A stretch of 64,000 nucleotides of DNA from Halorientalis sp. IM1011 (GCF_001989615.1 NZ_CP019067.1:3286001-3350000), one strand, 5' to 3'; positions 1-8,061 are shown, counted from the first letter of the stretch. Numbers and translations are program-made. The notes: generated by a model not told the origin, from the sequence alone.

Positions 1-586
1 GGATGTCGGCGTCGGCCATCTCCTCGAGCGCCGTCGCGGCACCGACCCCGAGGGTCACGTCGTCGTAGAAGTCGTCTTCGTCGTAGTCCATCAGCTCGAT
101 GGTCATCTGGCAGGCCTGCATCTCGACGCCCATGTCGAAACAGGTGTCAAGCAGTTCCTCGATGCTGGCCGTGTCGTTGTCGTCGATGCGCTTTCGCATC
201 ATCTTCGTCGTCACGCGGTCCATCCCGGGGAGGGACGCGATGGCGTTCGGGACGGGCATGTTCGGGTTGCCGACCGAACTCATCTGGAGGTCCTGAGAGT
301 GTTCCTCGTGGAGGATGTCCAGGCCCCAGAACGTGTGGAAGACGGTCACGTCCCAGCCGAAGGCGGCGGCCGTCGACGCGAGGATCAACGGGGGATAGGC
401 CATGTCCAGCGTCCCCTTGGTCGCGATGATGACCATCGACTTCTGCCCGTCGTCGACTTCGGTCTCGACGGCCGCCAGCTCGTCTTCGAGTTCGTCTACG
501 CGTGCGCGCAATTCCTCGAGTTCGGCTGGGTCTATGTCCAGTTCCGGACCGTCTGCCTCCGCGGTCTCGTCTGTCTCCGTACTCAT
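1..586 (-). CDS. DsrE/DsrF-like sulfur-relay protein, partial (C-terminus outside window)
   Basis: The ATG lies at 586-584 and the frame stays open to base 1, so about 195 N-terminal residues are visible and the end is missing. An acidic N-terminus is followed by a short heptad-rich helix (about residues 15-45). The DsrE/DsrF/peroxiredoxin-like fold starts near residue 50 with a VIIATKGTLD strand and later carries the family pattern MQACQMTIELM with its Cys. Such proteins accept and pass on persulfide sulfur in the cytoplasm and usually act with TusA. Its start overlaps the stop of the upstream tusA-like gene by ATGA, so the two are probably translationally coupled. Family assignment is good; the exact sulfur donor and acceptor are unknown. 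Confidence 0.85.
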   Translation of the reverse strand, partial: MSTETDETAEADGPELDIDPAELEELRARVDELEDELAAVETEVDDGQKSMVIIATKGTLDMAYPPLILASTAAAFGWDVTVFHTFWGLDILHEEHSQDLQMSSVGNPNMPVPNAIASLPGMDRVTTKMMRKRIDDNDTASIEELLDTCFDMGVEMQACQMTIELMDYDEDDFYDDVTLGVGAATALEEMADADI

Positions 587-840
587 TCCTCCACCTGCAC
601 GTAGTGGACGTAGACGCTCTCGCCGCCCTCCTCGCGCTCTTCCTGATCGAGCAGTGTCACACCGCTGGTGCCGTCGGCCCAGCCGTCGAGGTCGCTCATG
701 CTGCCCGAGTCCGTCGCGACGACCTCCAGCACGTCGCCGTCGCCGAGGTCGTCGATCGCCTGCTTGGTCTTCACGACCGGCATGGGGCAGGAGAGTCCTT
801 TCACGTCCAGCGTGTCGGTTACGTCTGCTTCGTGGCTCAT
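583..840 (-). CDS. tusA: TusA-family sulfurtransferase
   Basis: An 85-residue cytoplasmic protein with the diagnostic TusA signature near residue 15, LDVKGLSCPMPVVKTKQAI; the Cys-Pro Cys carries the persulfide. I chose the ATG at 840, because the in-frame extension upstream runs through AT-rich promoter DNA. TusA proteins relay sulfur for tRNA thiolation, cofactor synthesis or sulfur oxidation. The gene overlaps the DsrE-like gene by ATGA and lies divergent from a YeeE/YedE transporter operon, so its job is probably handling sulfur that enters through those transporters. A motif ACAATAC (857-863) that recurs in this cluster sits just upstream. Confidence 0.9.
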   Translation of the reverse strand: MSHEADVTDTLDVKGLSCPMPVVKTKQAIDDLGDGDVLEVVATDSGSMSDLDGWADGTSGVTLLDQEEREEGGESVYVHYVQVEE

Positions 841-1034
841 GTTGTGTCCTCGGAGTACAATACTATGCCCGACCTTGATAATTGTGTCGTTTACAACCAC
901 TACTACACTGCCACCAGCACTTTGAATGCCGATACAAGGCACGGTAGGAAGGGTATGGCGAAAACAGTATTGTGTGACTGGTGGTTTGCTATGCAAATCC
1001 TTTTGGCCGAGCAGCCGGTACGGACTGGTGAGAC

Positions 1035-1091
1035 ATGACCACTAAGAGATCCGATACGGTAGCCCGCTCGGGCGGGGTGACCCGTCCATGA
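1035..1091 (+). CDS. 18-residue upstream leader ORF overlapping the YeeE start
   Basis: ATG at 1035 opens an 18-codon frame (MTTKRSDTVARSGGVTRP) whose TGA overlaps the ATG of the YeeE gene (1088) as ATGA. A T-rich stretch near 995-1003 is at the right distance for a TATA element of a leaderless transcript beginning at this ATG. Inside the frame, GGGGTGA (1074-1080) resembles the Shine-Dalgarno complement of the 16S tail seen at 37492 and lies 7 bases before the YeeE ATG. It may be a translated leader that couples or gates YeeE synthesis. Translation is inferred, not shown. Confidence 0.4.
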   Translation: MTTKRSDTVARSGGVTRP

Positions 1092-1561
1092 TCGGTGCCG
1101 AACTGTTTCCCAACGGCATCGCGCGGTACCTGATCGGCGGGTTGTTCATCGGCGGCGGCGCGTCGCTGATCTACCTCTCGACCGGCATCATAGCAGGCGC
1201 GAGTACGTTCCTCGAATCGACGCTCTCGTACGTCTCGAACGTTCCGCGGTTCAACCGGCTCCCGTACGTGAGCTCACGGGACTGGCGCGTCGTGTTCACG
1301 CTCGGGATCGTGCTCGGGGCCGGCGTCTACGCCGTCCTCTGGCAGGGCGGCGCGTGGACCACCGACGTGCAGTGGTGGCGGTTGCTCGGCGGCGGCGTCC
1401 TCGTCGGGGTCGGCACCCGCCTCGGCAAGGGGTGTACGTCCGGCCACGGCGTCTGTGGCGTCGGCTCGCTCTCGTCGACCTCGATCGTGAACGTCGCGAC
1501 GTTCATGGCCGTCGCCATCGGGACCGCCCAGCTGGTGCAGGCCCTGGGGGTGTCGCCATGA
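1088..1561 (+). CDS. YeeE/YedE-family sulfur-compound transporter, first half
   Basis: 157 residues, about four to five hydrophobic segments, belonging to the YeeE/YedE (DUF395) family of inner-membrane carriers for thiosulfate and related sulfur species. The C-terminal half has the conserved cysteine motif GKGCTSGHGVCGVGSLS followed by a final membrane helix. Bacterial YeeE is one fused protein; here two half-length proteins are encoded in tandem, and this one overlaps the next by ATGA (1558-1561), suggesting a heteromeric channel made at fixed ratio. The ATG at 1088 is preceded by a Shine-Dalgarno-like GGGGTGA. The neighbouring TusA/DsrE genes support reduced sulfur as cargo, but the exact substrate is not evident. 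Confidence 0.88.
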   Translation: MIGAELFPNGIARYLIGGLFIGGGASLIYLSTGIIAGASTFLESTLSYVSNVPRFNRLPYVSSRDWRVVFTLGIVLGAGVYAVLWQGGAWTTDVQWWRLLGGGVLVGVGTRLGKGCTSGHGVCGVGSLSSTSIVNVATFMAVAIGTAQLVQALGVSP

Positions 1562-2016
1562 GCGACCGCGGCCCGGCGTTCTACCTGTCCATCCTCGTCG
1601 GCGGCCTGATCTTCGGCTTCGGGCTCGCCTACAGCCACATGGCCCGCCCGGAGATCGTTCTGGATTTCCTCCAGTTCGAGGACCTCGGCCTGCTGTTCGT
1701 GATGGGCGGGGCGGCCGTGGTGACCGCGATCGTCTTCACCGTCGCGACGAACTTCCTCAACGACGCCCCGCTCACCGGCGAGGAGTACGTTCGCCGGGTG
1801 AAGTCCTTCGACCGCAACGTCGTCGTCGGCGGTGTCGTCTTCGGAGCCGGCTGGGGGCTCTCCGGGATCTGTCCCGGTGCCGCCTACGCCAGCGTCGGCA
1901 TCGGCAACTGGCCGATCCTCTGGGCCGTCGCCGGGATGTTCCTCGGCGCGTACGCGCAGGGCCTCCTTCGCTCGCGGCTGACCGATTCGAGCGCCGGCCC
2001 CGCCACGGCCGACTGA
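1558..2016 (+). CDS. YeeE/YedE-family sulfur-compound transporter, second half
   Basis: 152 residues, mostly membrane-embedded. It starts at ATG 1558, overlapping the previous gene by 4 bases. The family motif GWGLSGICPGAAYASVGIG with its conserved Cys lies near residue 100. A soluble loop (about residues 65-85) separates the N-terminal helices from the core. It probably pairs with the preceding half-transporter in the cytoplasmic membrane to import thiosulfate or a similar sulfur compound for the TusA/DsrE relay. The tail is short and polar, as in other haloarchaeal members. No frameshift or truncation is apparent. Confidence 0.88.
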   Translation: MSDRGPAFYLSILVGGLIFGFGLAYSHMARPEIVLDFLQFEDLGLLFVMGGAAVVTAIVFTVATNFLNDAPLTGEEYVRRVKSFDRNVVVGGVVFGAGWGLSGICPGAAYASVGIGNWPILWAVAGMFLGAYAQGLLRSRLTDSSAGPATAD

Positions 2017-2247
2017 TTCGTTTTCCTCTCCGCGTTCGCGCGCGATTGTTGCTATCGTTCTCCGAACCTCTTCTCCACCCTCACGTCGACCCCCAGTAGT
2101 TACTCGTAACTTATCCATCGGTATCAGTCCGTTATGGCGATATTGTATTGTACGCTAAACCCAAAACCGTTATTTACCCGCTTGGACTACACACTCCTGT
2201 GCAGAATTTCACACTCGCTGCAAGACCGATGATACAGGTGAGTTCAG

Positions 2248-2460
2248 ATGTTCGGAATTGAGACGCTCGGCGGGAACGCACAGGCCGTCGTCCTCGTCGG
2301 CATCGTCCTCCTCGAGGCGCTGGTGCTGTACGTCGCCTACGGCGGACTGGAGACGTGGCTCGGCCCGCGGTTCAGGCGCGTACTCGAAGGACGGTGTGCG
2401 GTGCTGGACGCGATACTCATGCGCTGTCAGACCACCGAGAACGGAGGTGTCGATAGATGA
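2248..2460 (+). CDS. Small one-helix membrane protein (DUF7512-like)
   Basis: 70 residues with a single hydrophobic helix (about residues 11-32) and a basic, cysteine-containing C-terminal tail. It resembles the short haloarchaeal proteins often found directly before TauE/SafE exporters, which I recall as DUF7512; that name is from memory. The last codons overlap the TauE-family ATG (2457) by ATGA, so it is probably an accessory or assembly factor for the exporter. The promoter region upstream contains GTATTGTAC (2145-2153), also seen near other genes of this sulfur cluster. No catalytic motif is visible. Confidence 0.65.
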   Translation: MFGIETLGGNAQAVVLVGIVLLEALVLYVAYGGLETWLGPRFRRVLEGRCAVLDAILMRCQTTENGGVDR

Positions 2461-3500
2461 TGGAAGTGTTCGGCGTCAGCGCCACGTTGCTGGCGACCTT
2501 CACGGGTTTCGGCCTGCTCATCGGCATCCTCTTTGGCTTCTTCGGGATGGGCGGATCCTTCCTCGTGACGCCGGCATTGCTGGTCATGGGCTACGAGCCC
2601 AACGTCGCGGTCGGGTCCGGTCTGGCGTTCGTCTTCGGGACCTCGGTGATCGCGACGCTGAAACACCGTGATCTCGGGCAGGTCGACTACAAGCTCGGCG
2701 TGTTGATGATCGCCGGCACGACCGCAGGGATCGAGGTCGGCAAGATCGGACTGGAGTACCTCCAGCATATCGGACTGGCCGGCTCGGTCGTCAGCGTCGC
2801 CTACGTCCTCCTGCTCGGTGGCATCGGGGCGTTCGTGACCCGCGAGTCACTGAAAGGCTCCGACGACGACGGCGGCCTCGAACACGACGTCGACGAGGAC
2901 GCGGACATCGACGACGCCGACATCCCCGACATCGCCCAGAAGATCCAGTCCTACCGCATCCCGCCCATGATGTCGCTCCGGGGCGGGTTCGAGGTCTCGC
3001 TGTGGATGATCCTCCTCGTGGCCTTCGCCACCGGCCTGCTGTCTGGCTTCCTGGGCGTCGGCGGCGGCTTCATCCGCATGCCCGCGCTGTTCTACCTGAT
3101 CGGCGTGCCGGTGCCCGTCGCGGTCGGAACCGACCTGTTCGAGATCGTCTTCTCGGGCGGGATCGGCTCCTTCCTCTACGCCCAGTCCGGCGCGGTCGAC
3201 CTGAGCATCGTCGTGCCGCTGCTGGCCGGGAGCGCGCTCGGCGCGCGCCTCGGCGCGGCCGCGACGAGCCTCGTCGAGGAAGAGGACATCAAGGTCTACT
3301 TCGGCGTCATGCTCCTGCTGGGAGCCGTCGCAGTCGCCATCCGCGAGGTCGGCAACGCGATCCAGATGCCGGTCCTCGACACGGTGAGCCTCGTGATCAT
3401 CCTCGGCGCTGCGCTGCTGGTCAGTGGTGCCGTCTCCTACAGCGCCGTCCGCGAACTCCGCGACGAAGCCGCCGACCGGCCCGTCGCGACCGACGCCTGA
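2457..3500 (+). CDS. TauE/SafE-family sulfite/organosulfonate exporter
   Basis: 347 residues with about eight membrane segments in two homologous halves. Each half starts with the family's glycine-rich signature, FFGMGGSFLVTPALL near residue 30 and GFLGVGGGFIRMPALF near residue 200. A long acidic linker (about 140-165, Asp/Glu-rich) separates them, a typical haloarchaeal insertion. TauE/SafE proteins move sulfite, sulfoacetate or related anions across the cytoplasmic membrane. Overlap with the small membrane gene upstream and the flanking YeeE, TusA and rhodanese-MBL genes point to sulfite or thiosulfate-derived anion transport. Substrate and direction are inferred. Confidence 0.88.
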   Translation: MMEVFGVSATLLATFTGFGLLIGILFGFFGMGGSFLVTPALLVMGYEPNVAVGSGLAFVFGTSVIATLKHRDLGQVDYKLGVLMIAGTTAGIEVGKIGLEYLQHIGLAGSVVSVAYVLLLGGIGAFVTRESLKGSDDDGGLEHDVDEDADIDDADIPDIAQKIQSYRIPPMMSLRGGFEVSLWMILLVAFATGLLSGFLGVGGGFIRMPALFYLIGVPVPVAVGTDLFEIVFSGGIGSFLYAQSGAVDLSIVVPLLAGSALGARLGAAATSLVEEEDIKVYFGVMLLLGAVAVAIREVGNAIQMPVLDTVSLVIILGAALLVSGAVSYSAVRELRDEAADRPVATDA

Positions 3501-3676
3501 CCACTGCGGTCCGTCTCCACCCCGTATTGTTAATTTTCCACAACACAATTCTGCTGTAGTCCCGTCTCTCAACGGTGAAACCGTCTAATATTGCGGGAAC
3601 TCGACGCCTGGTGAGAAGTAGTATTGCACAGGATGCGCAAGATATATGGGCATCACTCCCCAACGGATGAGTGTAC

Positions 3677-4870
3677 ATGGACGCTGATGACTTCCCGACC
3701 CCGGACGTTGCAGTGGACGAGATCGAACCGAGCGAACTGAAGGAGCGGATCGACGCGGGCGAATCGGTGACGATCCTCGACGCCCGGATGGAGAGCGACT
3801 TCGAGGAGTGGCACGTCGACGGGGATTCCGTCGAGATCGCGAACGTCCCGTACTTCCACTTCCTCGACGAGGACGTGGACGCGGACCTCTTGGAGCGCGT
3901 GCCCGAGGGCGACCCGCTGGTCGTTCTCTGTGCGAAGGGGGGCGCGAGCGAGTACGTCGCCGGCCGGCTGGCCGAGGCAGGTCGCGACGTCGTCCACCTC
4001 GAAGAGGGGATGAACGGCTGGGCCCGGATCTACGAGCGCGAGGAAGTGTCGCGTTACGACGGCCCGGGCGACCTCTACCAGTACCAGCGCCCCTCCAGTG
4101 GCTGTCTCGGCTACCTGCTCGTCTCCGACGACGAGGCGGCCGTCGTCGACCCGTTGCGTGCGTTCACGGATCGCTATCTCGACGACGCGGCCGAACTCGA
4201 CGCCGAGTTGAGCTACGCGTTCGACACGCACATCCACGCCGACCACATCAGTGGCGTGCGCGCACTCGACGACCGCGGCGTCACCGGCGTTATCCCGGAG
4301 GCTGCCCGCCAGCGCGACGTGGCGTACATCGACGACCTCGAAACCGCCGAGGACGGCGACGTCTACGAGGTCGGCGAGGCCAGCGTCGAGACGATCCACA
4401 CGCCGGGTCACACCAGCGGCATGACCTCCTATCTGCTGGGCGAGAGCCTGCTGGCGACTGGTGACGGCCTCTTCATCGAGAGCGTCGCTCGCCCGGACCT
4501 CGAAGAGGGCGACGAGGGTGCCCCCGACGCCGCGCGTCAGCTCTACGAGACGCTCCAGACGAAGGTCCTGACGCTCGACGACGACGTTCTCGTGGGCGGC
4601 GCACACTTCAGCGACGCCGCCGTTCCCGCCGACGACGGTACTTACACCGCCCCGATCGGCCAGCTCGAAGCCGAGATGGACGCGCTCACGATGGACGAAC
4701 AGGAGTTCGTCGACCTCGTGCTCTCGGATATGCCGCCGCGGCCGGCCAACTACGAGGACATCATCGCGACGAACCTCGGTCAGCAGACGGCAGACGACGA
4801 GGAAGCCTTCGAACTCGAACTCGGCCCGAACAACTGCGCGGCCAGCCAGGACGCCCTCACCGGCGACTAA
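3677..4870 (+). CDS. Rhodanese - metallo-beta-lactamase fusion (persulfide dioxygenase/sulfurtransferase-like)
   Basis: 397 residues. The N-terminal 120 residues form a rhodanese domain with the active-site loop VLCAKGGAS, its Cys being the persulfide carrier. The rest is a metallo-beta-lactamase domain with metal ligands in THIHADHISG (about residue 182), TPGHTSGM (about 243) and an ATGDGLFIE segment. Proteins of this type (ETHE1/CstB-like) oxidise glutathione- or CoA-persulfide, or transfer sulfane sulfur; here the rhodanese is N-terminal rather than C-terminal. I prefer ATG 3677 over an in-frame GTG at 3671. A GTATTGC element (3621) lies in its promoter. It completes the sulfur cluster as the likely persulfide-consuming enzyme. 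Confidence 0.85.
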   Translation: MDADDFPTPDVAVDEIEPSELKERIDAGESVTILDARMESDFEEWHVDGDSVEIANVPYFHFLDEDVDADLLERVPEGDPLVVLCAKGGASEYVAGRLAEAGRDVVHLEEGMNGWARIYEREEVSRYDGPGDLYQYQRPSSGCLGYLLVSDDEAAVVDPLRAFTDRYLDDAAELDAELSYAFDTHIHADHISGVRALDDRGVTGVIPEAARQRDVAYIDDLETAEDGDVYEVGEASVETIHTPGHTSGMTSYLLGESLLATGDGLFIESVARPDLEEGDEGAPDAARQLYETLQTKVLTLDDDVLVGGAHFSDAAVPADDGTYTAPIGQLEAEMDALTMDEQEFVDLVLSDMPPRPANYEDIIATNLGQQTADDEEAFELELGPNNCAASQDALTGD

Positions 4871-4957
4871 ACCGACACCTGTTTTGTCGAGTATCGTCCA
4901 CAGTACTGATACCAGTGAACAGGATTCACAGTTCTACGCCGCAGCCGTGGGGACAGC

Positions 4958-5734
4958 ATGAGCGACGATGAGGCTCCGTCCGGCGACGACTCGGACGACG
5001 TCGAGCCAAGCCGCGGCTCCGACCGCGCCCGCGAATCGGAGCGGGACACACCGGGCCGCGCCGAACCGCTCGATCCTCGCGTCGGCGAGGGCCTGCTGGA
5101 CCGTGACATGGGACCGAGCGGGGCCATGGCGCACCTCTACCGTGGCGAGATCCACCGGATGAAGCTGTGGCGCGAGCGACTGGACAAGACTACCAACTGG
5201 GCGGTCCTGTTGATCGCGGCCGTGCTGACGTGGGCGTTCTCCAGCGAGGCCAATCCCCATTACGTGATCCTCGTCGGCCACGCCGCGGTCGTGATGTTCC
5301 TGTTCATCGAGGCGCGGCGCTACCGGGCCTACGACCTGTGGCGCTCACGCGTGCGAAAGCTGCAAGAACACGTCTGGGCCGTGGGGCTCGATCCCAATAT
5401 CGACCTCGAAGAGTCCGACTGGCGCGAGGAACTGGCAGCGGACTACCGGCGACCGAAATTGAAGATCTCGACCGAGGAGGCCATCGCCCATCGGCTCCGG
5501 CGGGTCTACTTCCCGCTTTTCACCGTGCTGAACGGCGCGTGGCTCCTCCGAGTGACCGCCTTCGCGGGCACGGACTGGCCGGCGAGCGCGGCGGTCGGCA
5601 CGATCCCCGGAACTCTCGTCACTGCAGTCGTCGCCGTGCTGTACGTCGGCGCACTGGTGATCTGCTGTCGACCACGGACCTGGCACACCCGAGGCGAACT
5701 GCTCGACGCGGATCTCAGACAGGACGGAGACTGA
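4958..5734 (+). CDS. DUF2270 membrane protein
   Basis: 258 residues. A hydrophilic, very acidic head (about 1-65) is followed by a conserved stretch (GEIHRMKLWRERLDKTTNWA), two closely spaced helices (about 85-120), an amphipathic region rich in Arg/Trp, and two further C-terminal helices (about 185-240). This matches the DUF2270 family of integral membrane proteins of unknown function, common in haloarchaea. It stands alone between the sulfur cluster and a universal stress protein. No enzymatic motif is seen, and I do not assign a role. Confidence 0.75.
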   Translation: MSDDEAPSGDDSDDVEPSRGSDRARESERDTPGRAEPLDPRVGEGLLDRDMGPSGAMAHLYRGEIHRMKLWRERLDKTTNWAVLLIAAVLTWAFSSEANPHYVILVGHAAVVMFLFIEARRYRAYDLWRSRVRKLQEHVWAVGLDPNIDLEESDWREELAADYRRPKLKISTEEAIAHRLRRVYFPLFTVLNGAWLLRVTAFAGTDWPASAAVGTIPGTLVTAVVAVLYVGALVICCRPRTWHTRGELLDADLRQDGD

Positions 5735-5839
5735 AACTGTCGGACAGCGTATTTTACGTCCGACGTGTCCGAGGACGACGGGAAAACAGTATATCCAGAC
5801 TGACTCGACGGACGCCCGTTACGAACGTCTATACTGTGA

Positions 5840-6688
5840 TCAGCGGACCCGTGACGGCGGCACCAGGAGGACGTTCGAGTTCGCCCGGGCGGTGACGTCC
5901 TCCGAGACGCTCCCGAGCAGGAGCCGCCGCATCGGACTCTTCCCGCGTGCCCCCAGGAGGATCGTCGTCGGCTCGAACTCGGCTTCGGCCGCCAGTATCT
6001 CGTCGGTCGCGACGCCTTCGCGAACCTGTGTGGTGGTCTCGATCCCGCGGGATCGCAGGTCGTCGCCGAGGTCGGTCAACCGTTCCTCGGCGTCGTCGAC
6101 GCCGCCGCTCCCCGCCCGTCGCTTCGGCGGCGCGACGTGAACCAGGAGCGCCTCCTTCGTCGCGGTCTGGAGCCGGTCGAACTGTTCGAAGGCGTGCTCG
6201 GCGTTCTCCGAGAAGTCGGTCGCGTAGAGGATCCGCTGGAAGAGGTGTTCGTCGGCCACCTCGTGGTCGTCGTCGCGTTCCACGATCCGCTGGACCAGCA
6301 GCGGGCGGACGCTCGTCCGCGCGACGTTCCGTGCGGTCCCGCCGATCAACCGCTGTTCGAGCGGGCTCTGTCCCCGCGAGCCGACGATCACGAGATTCGC
6401 GTCGACGCGATCGGCCAGCCCGTTGATCCGCCGGTGTGGCGTCCCGCGCATCACGTGGGTCTCGACCGCGAATCCCTCGCGTTCGAGGAGGTCCCGCTGT
6501 CGTTCGAGGGCGGCCTCGGTCCGCTTGCCCACGTCACTCCCCGGCATTCCGGCCGTGACGTTCGGGCTCGTGACGGTGACGAGGTCGATCGTGTCGATCC
6601 CGTACCGTCCGAGACACTCCAGACAGGTTCGTGTCCCGATTGCCGTCTCGATCGCCTCCGACAGGTCGGTCGCGTACACTGCGCGCAT
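5840..6688 (-). CDS. Tandem universal stress protein (two UspA domains)
   Basis: 282 residues, two UspA domains in tandem. Domain 1 (1-135) starts MRAVYATDLSEAIE and ends in VGSRGQSPLEQRLIGG. Domain 2 (about 150-282) starts RILYATDFSENAE and keeps an ATP-type loop GARGKSPMRRLLLGSVSE (pattern G-2x-G-9x-G-S). Usp proteins bind ATP or AMP and act in stress adaptation. I used ATG 6688, since translation upstream would cross an intergenic palindrome. That palindrome, GTATTGTG-N7-CACAATAC at 6718-6740, sits just upstream of the likely TATA region and probably controls this gene. Confidence 0.88.
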   Translation of the reverse strand: MRAVYATDLSEAIETAIGTRTCLECLGRYGIDTIDLVTVTSPNVTAGMPGSDVGKRTEAALERQRDLLEREGFAVETHVMRGTPHRRINGLADRVDANLVIVGSRGQSPLEQRLIGGTARNVARTSVRPLLVQRIVERDDDHEVADEHLFQRILYATDFSENAEHAFEQFDRLQTATKEALLVHVAPPKRRAGSGGVDDAEERLTDLGDDLRSRGIETTTQVREGVATDEILAAEAEFEPTTILLGARGKSPMRRLLLGSVSEDVTARANSNVLLVPPSRVR

Positions 6689-6717
6689 GGGTCGACCTAC
6701 GACGGCTGTCGTAATTA

Positions 6718-6740
6718 GTATTGTGGGTGTGGCACAATAC
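6718..6740. promoter_or_regulatory. Perfect inverted repeat GTATTGTG-N7-CACAATAC
   Basis: Both 8-base arms match exactly, separated by GGTGTGG. The site lies 30-52 bases upstream of the universal stress protein start, at or just above the expected TATA/BRE position, a common location for an archaeal repressor or activator operator. The half-site GTATTGT recurs in the promoters of the sulfur cluster (967, 2145, 3524; reverse at 857). Confidence 0.55.
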
Positions 6741-6839
6741 AAACGACTTCGTCCGGCACCGTTGCGACTCGGCACGATGGAGTCGGGGAGAATGGGGTTG
6801 TTGAAGAGCGGAGTCGAGTGGGGGACTCGTCCCCGGTCC

Positions 6840-7232
6840 TCACTGCTCGCTGGTGGGGCGGGCGTGCTGGCTCACTTCCAGTCCCATCTCGCCACTGGTA
6901 CCGAGCGTCACGACCACGTCCTCGACGGTGCGGACGTACTCGCTGCTGTGTTTCCCGGTGGTACAGATCCGCGTGCGCTCTTCGAGCAGCCCCGCGTCCG
7001 TTAGCAGTTCGAGTTTGCGGTACGTCGTCGAGAGCGGCAGGTCACAGGCGTCCGAGACTTCGTTCGCCGAGAGGGCGTCCCTGCTCGTCGCGTCGAGGAT
7101 AGCACGGCAGTCCGCATCGTGGAGGGCATCGAGGACGCTCTGAATCCTGCCGGTTTCTTCGACGGTCGTCACGTCGGTCGAGGCGTTGTCGGCGAACTTC
7201 ACGGACGAAACGGCGGTCGGTGACTGGCTCAT
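6840..7232 (-). CDS. Winged-helix transcriptional regulator (ArsR-like)
   Basis: 130 residues. The core (about 30-95) is a winged helix: DADCRAILDATSRDALSANE, then the recognition-helix segment LPLSTTYRKLELLTDAGLLEE and a wing containing a Cys (RTRICTTGK). The remaining C-terminus is short and may dimerise. Haloarchaea encode many such one-domain regulators. A TATA-like ATATAAA on the minus strand near 7289-7296 suggests a short leader before ATG 7232. It lies next to the universal stress protein and a second HTH gene, so local regulation is possible. The effector is unknown. Confidence 0.8.
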   Translation of the reverse strand: MSQSPTAVSSVKFADNASTDVTTVEETGRIQSVLDALHDADCRAILDATSRDALSANEVSDACDLPLSTTYRKLELLTDAGLLEERTRICTTGKHSSEYVRTVEDVVVTLGTSGEMGLEVSQHARPTSEQ

Positions 7233-7336
7233 ACTACGTACAACACCACCGAGAGGGAGGAACTGACAGCCCCAGTATTCGGGAGGGTTTATATGCAGGC
7301 CGAACCGGTTCGTCTCACGTTCTTCCGAGACGGGGG

Positions 7337-7972
7337 TCAGAGCAGGTCGCCGAGCAGTTTCGTCTCGGCCGCCGAGAGGTGCTCCCGAAAGGTCGAGGGG
7401 TTGATGTCGAGTTCGTCGGCGATCTCCGTCGCGTTGGCCCGTCGCGGGTTCTCGAAGTAGCCCATCTCGTGGGCCGTCTCCAGCACCTCTAGTTGGCGGT
7501 CGGTGAGTTTGCTCCGGTCGACCAGTACGGAGTCGCGCCCGGTTTCACCGGCCGGGGCCCGAACGAACCGCTTGATGTCGACACCGGGAAACTGCTGGCG
7601 GAGTTCGCCCACCACGGCCTGTAACTCTTCGTAATCGGCCGCGTGAAACACGACCGTCAGGTGCCCCTCCCTGGCGACGTATCGGGTGACTGGACAGCCG
7701 AACTGTCCGAGACACGCGCAGGGACAGGACACTTCGTCGTCGTGGACGAGCCGGTACCGCCGTGTCGACCCGTGGGAAAACACCGTCGTGAGGTCACTCT
7801 CGGGTTCGAGTTCCTCGTCGATAGAGAACTCCGTCGTGCTTTCGGCGTCCGCTGATGGACGGACGCTGGTCGCCACCGAATCGACCGTCGCCCCTGCCTC
7901 GGTAGCGTGTTCGACGATCGGACAGATGTCGGGCGTAGAAAATTCGACTGTCGCTCTGATCCCGGACGACAT
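7337..7972 (-). CDS. Bat-type HTH-10 regulator with cysteine-rich sensor region
   Basis: 211 residues. The C-terminal 55 residues are an HTH-10 (bacterio-opsin-activator type) DNA-binding domain: LTDRQLEVLETAHEMGYFE, then NATEIADELDINPSTFREHL. The N-terminal 150 residues are a sensor-like alpha/beta region with a tight cysteine cluster, CPCACLGQFGCP (about residues 85-96), which could bind metal or sense redox state. Similar haloarchaeal proteins control anaerobic or stress genes. The gene is single and divergent from no obvious partner. The regulatory target and the ligand at the cysteine cluster are not evident. Confidence 0.82.
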   Translation of the reverse strand: MSSGIRATVEFSTPDICPIVEHATEAGATVDSVATSVRPSADAESTTEFSIDEELEPESDLTTVFSHGSTRRYRLVHDDEVSCPCACLGQFGCPVTRYVAREGHLTVVFHAADYEELQAVVGELRQQFPGVDIKRFVRAPAGETGRDSVLVDRSKLTDRQLEVLETAHEMGYFENPRRANATEIADELDINPSTFREHLSAAETKLLGDLL

Positions 7973-8061
7973 CGGTGTGGACGCTTCCCCCGGGACTCAC
8001 TTTAGTGTACAGGTCAGTTCGGTGGTCCCTCCAGCAACTTCGTTCCTGGAAACGCCGACGA

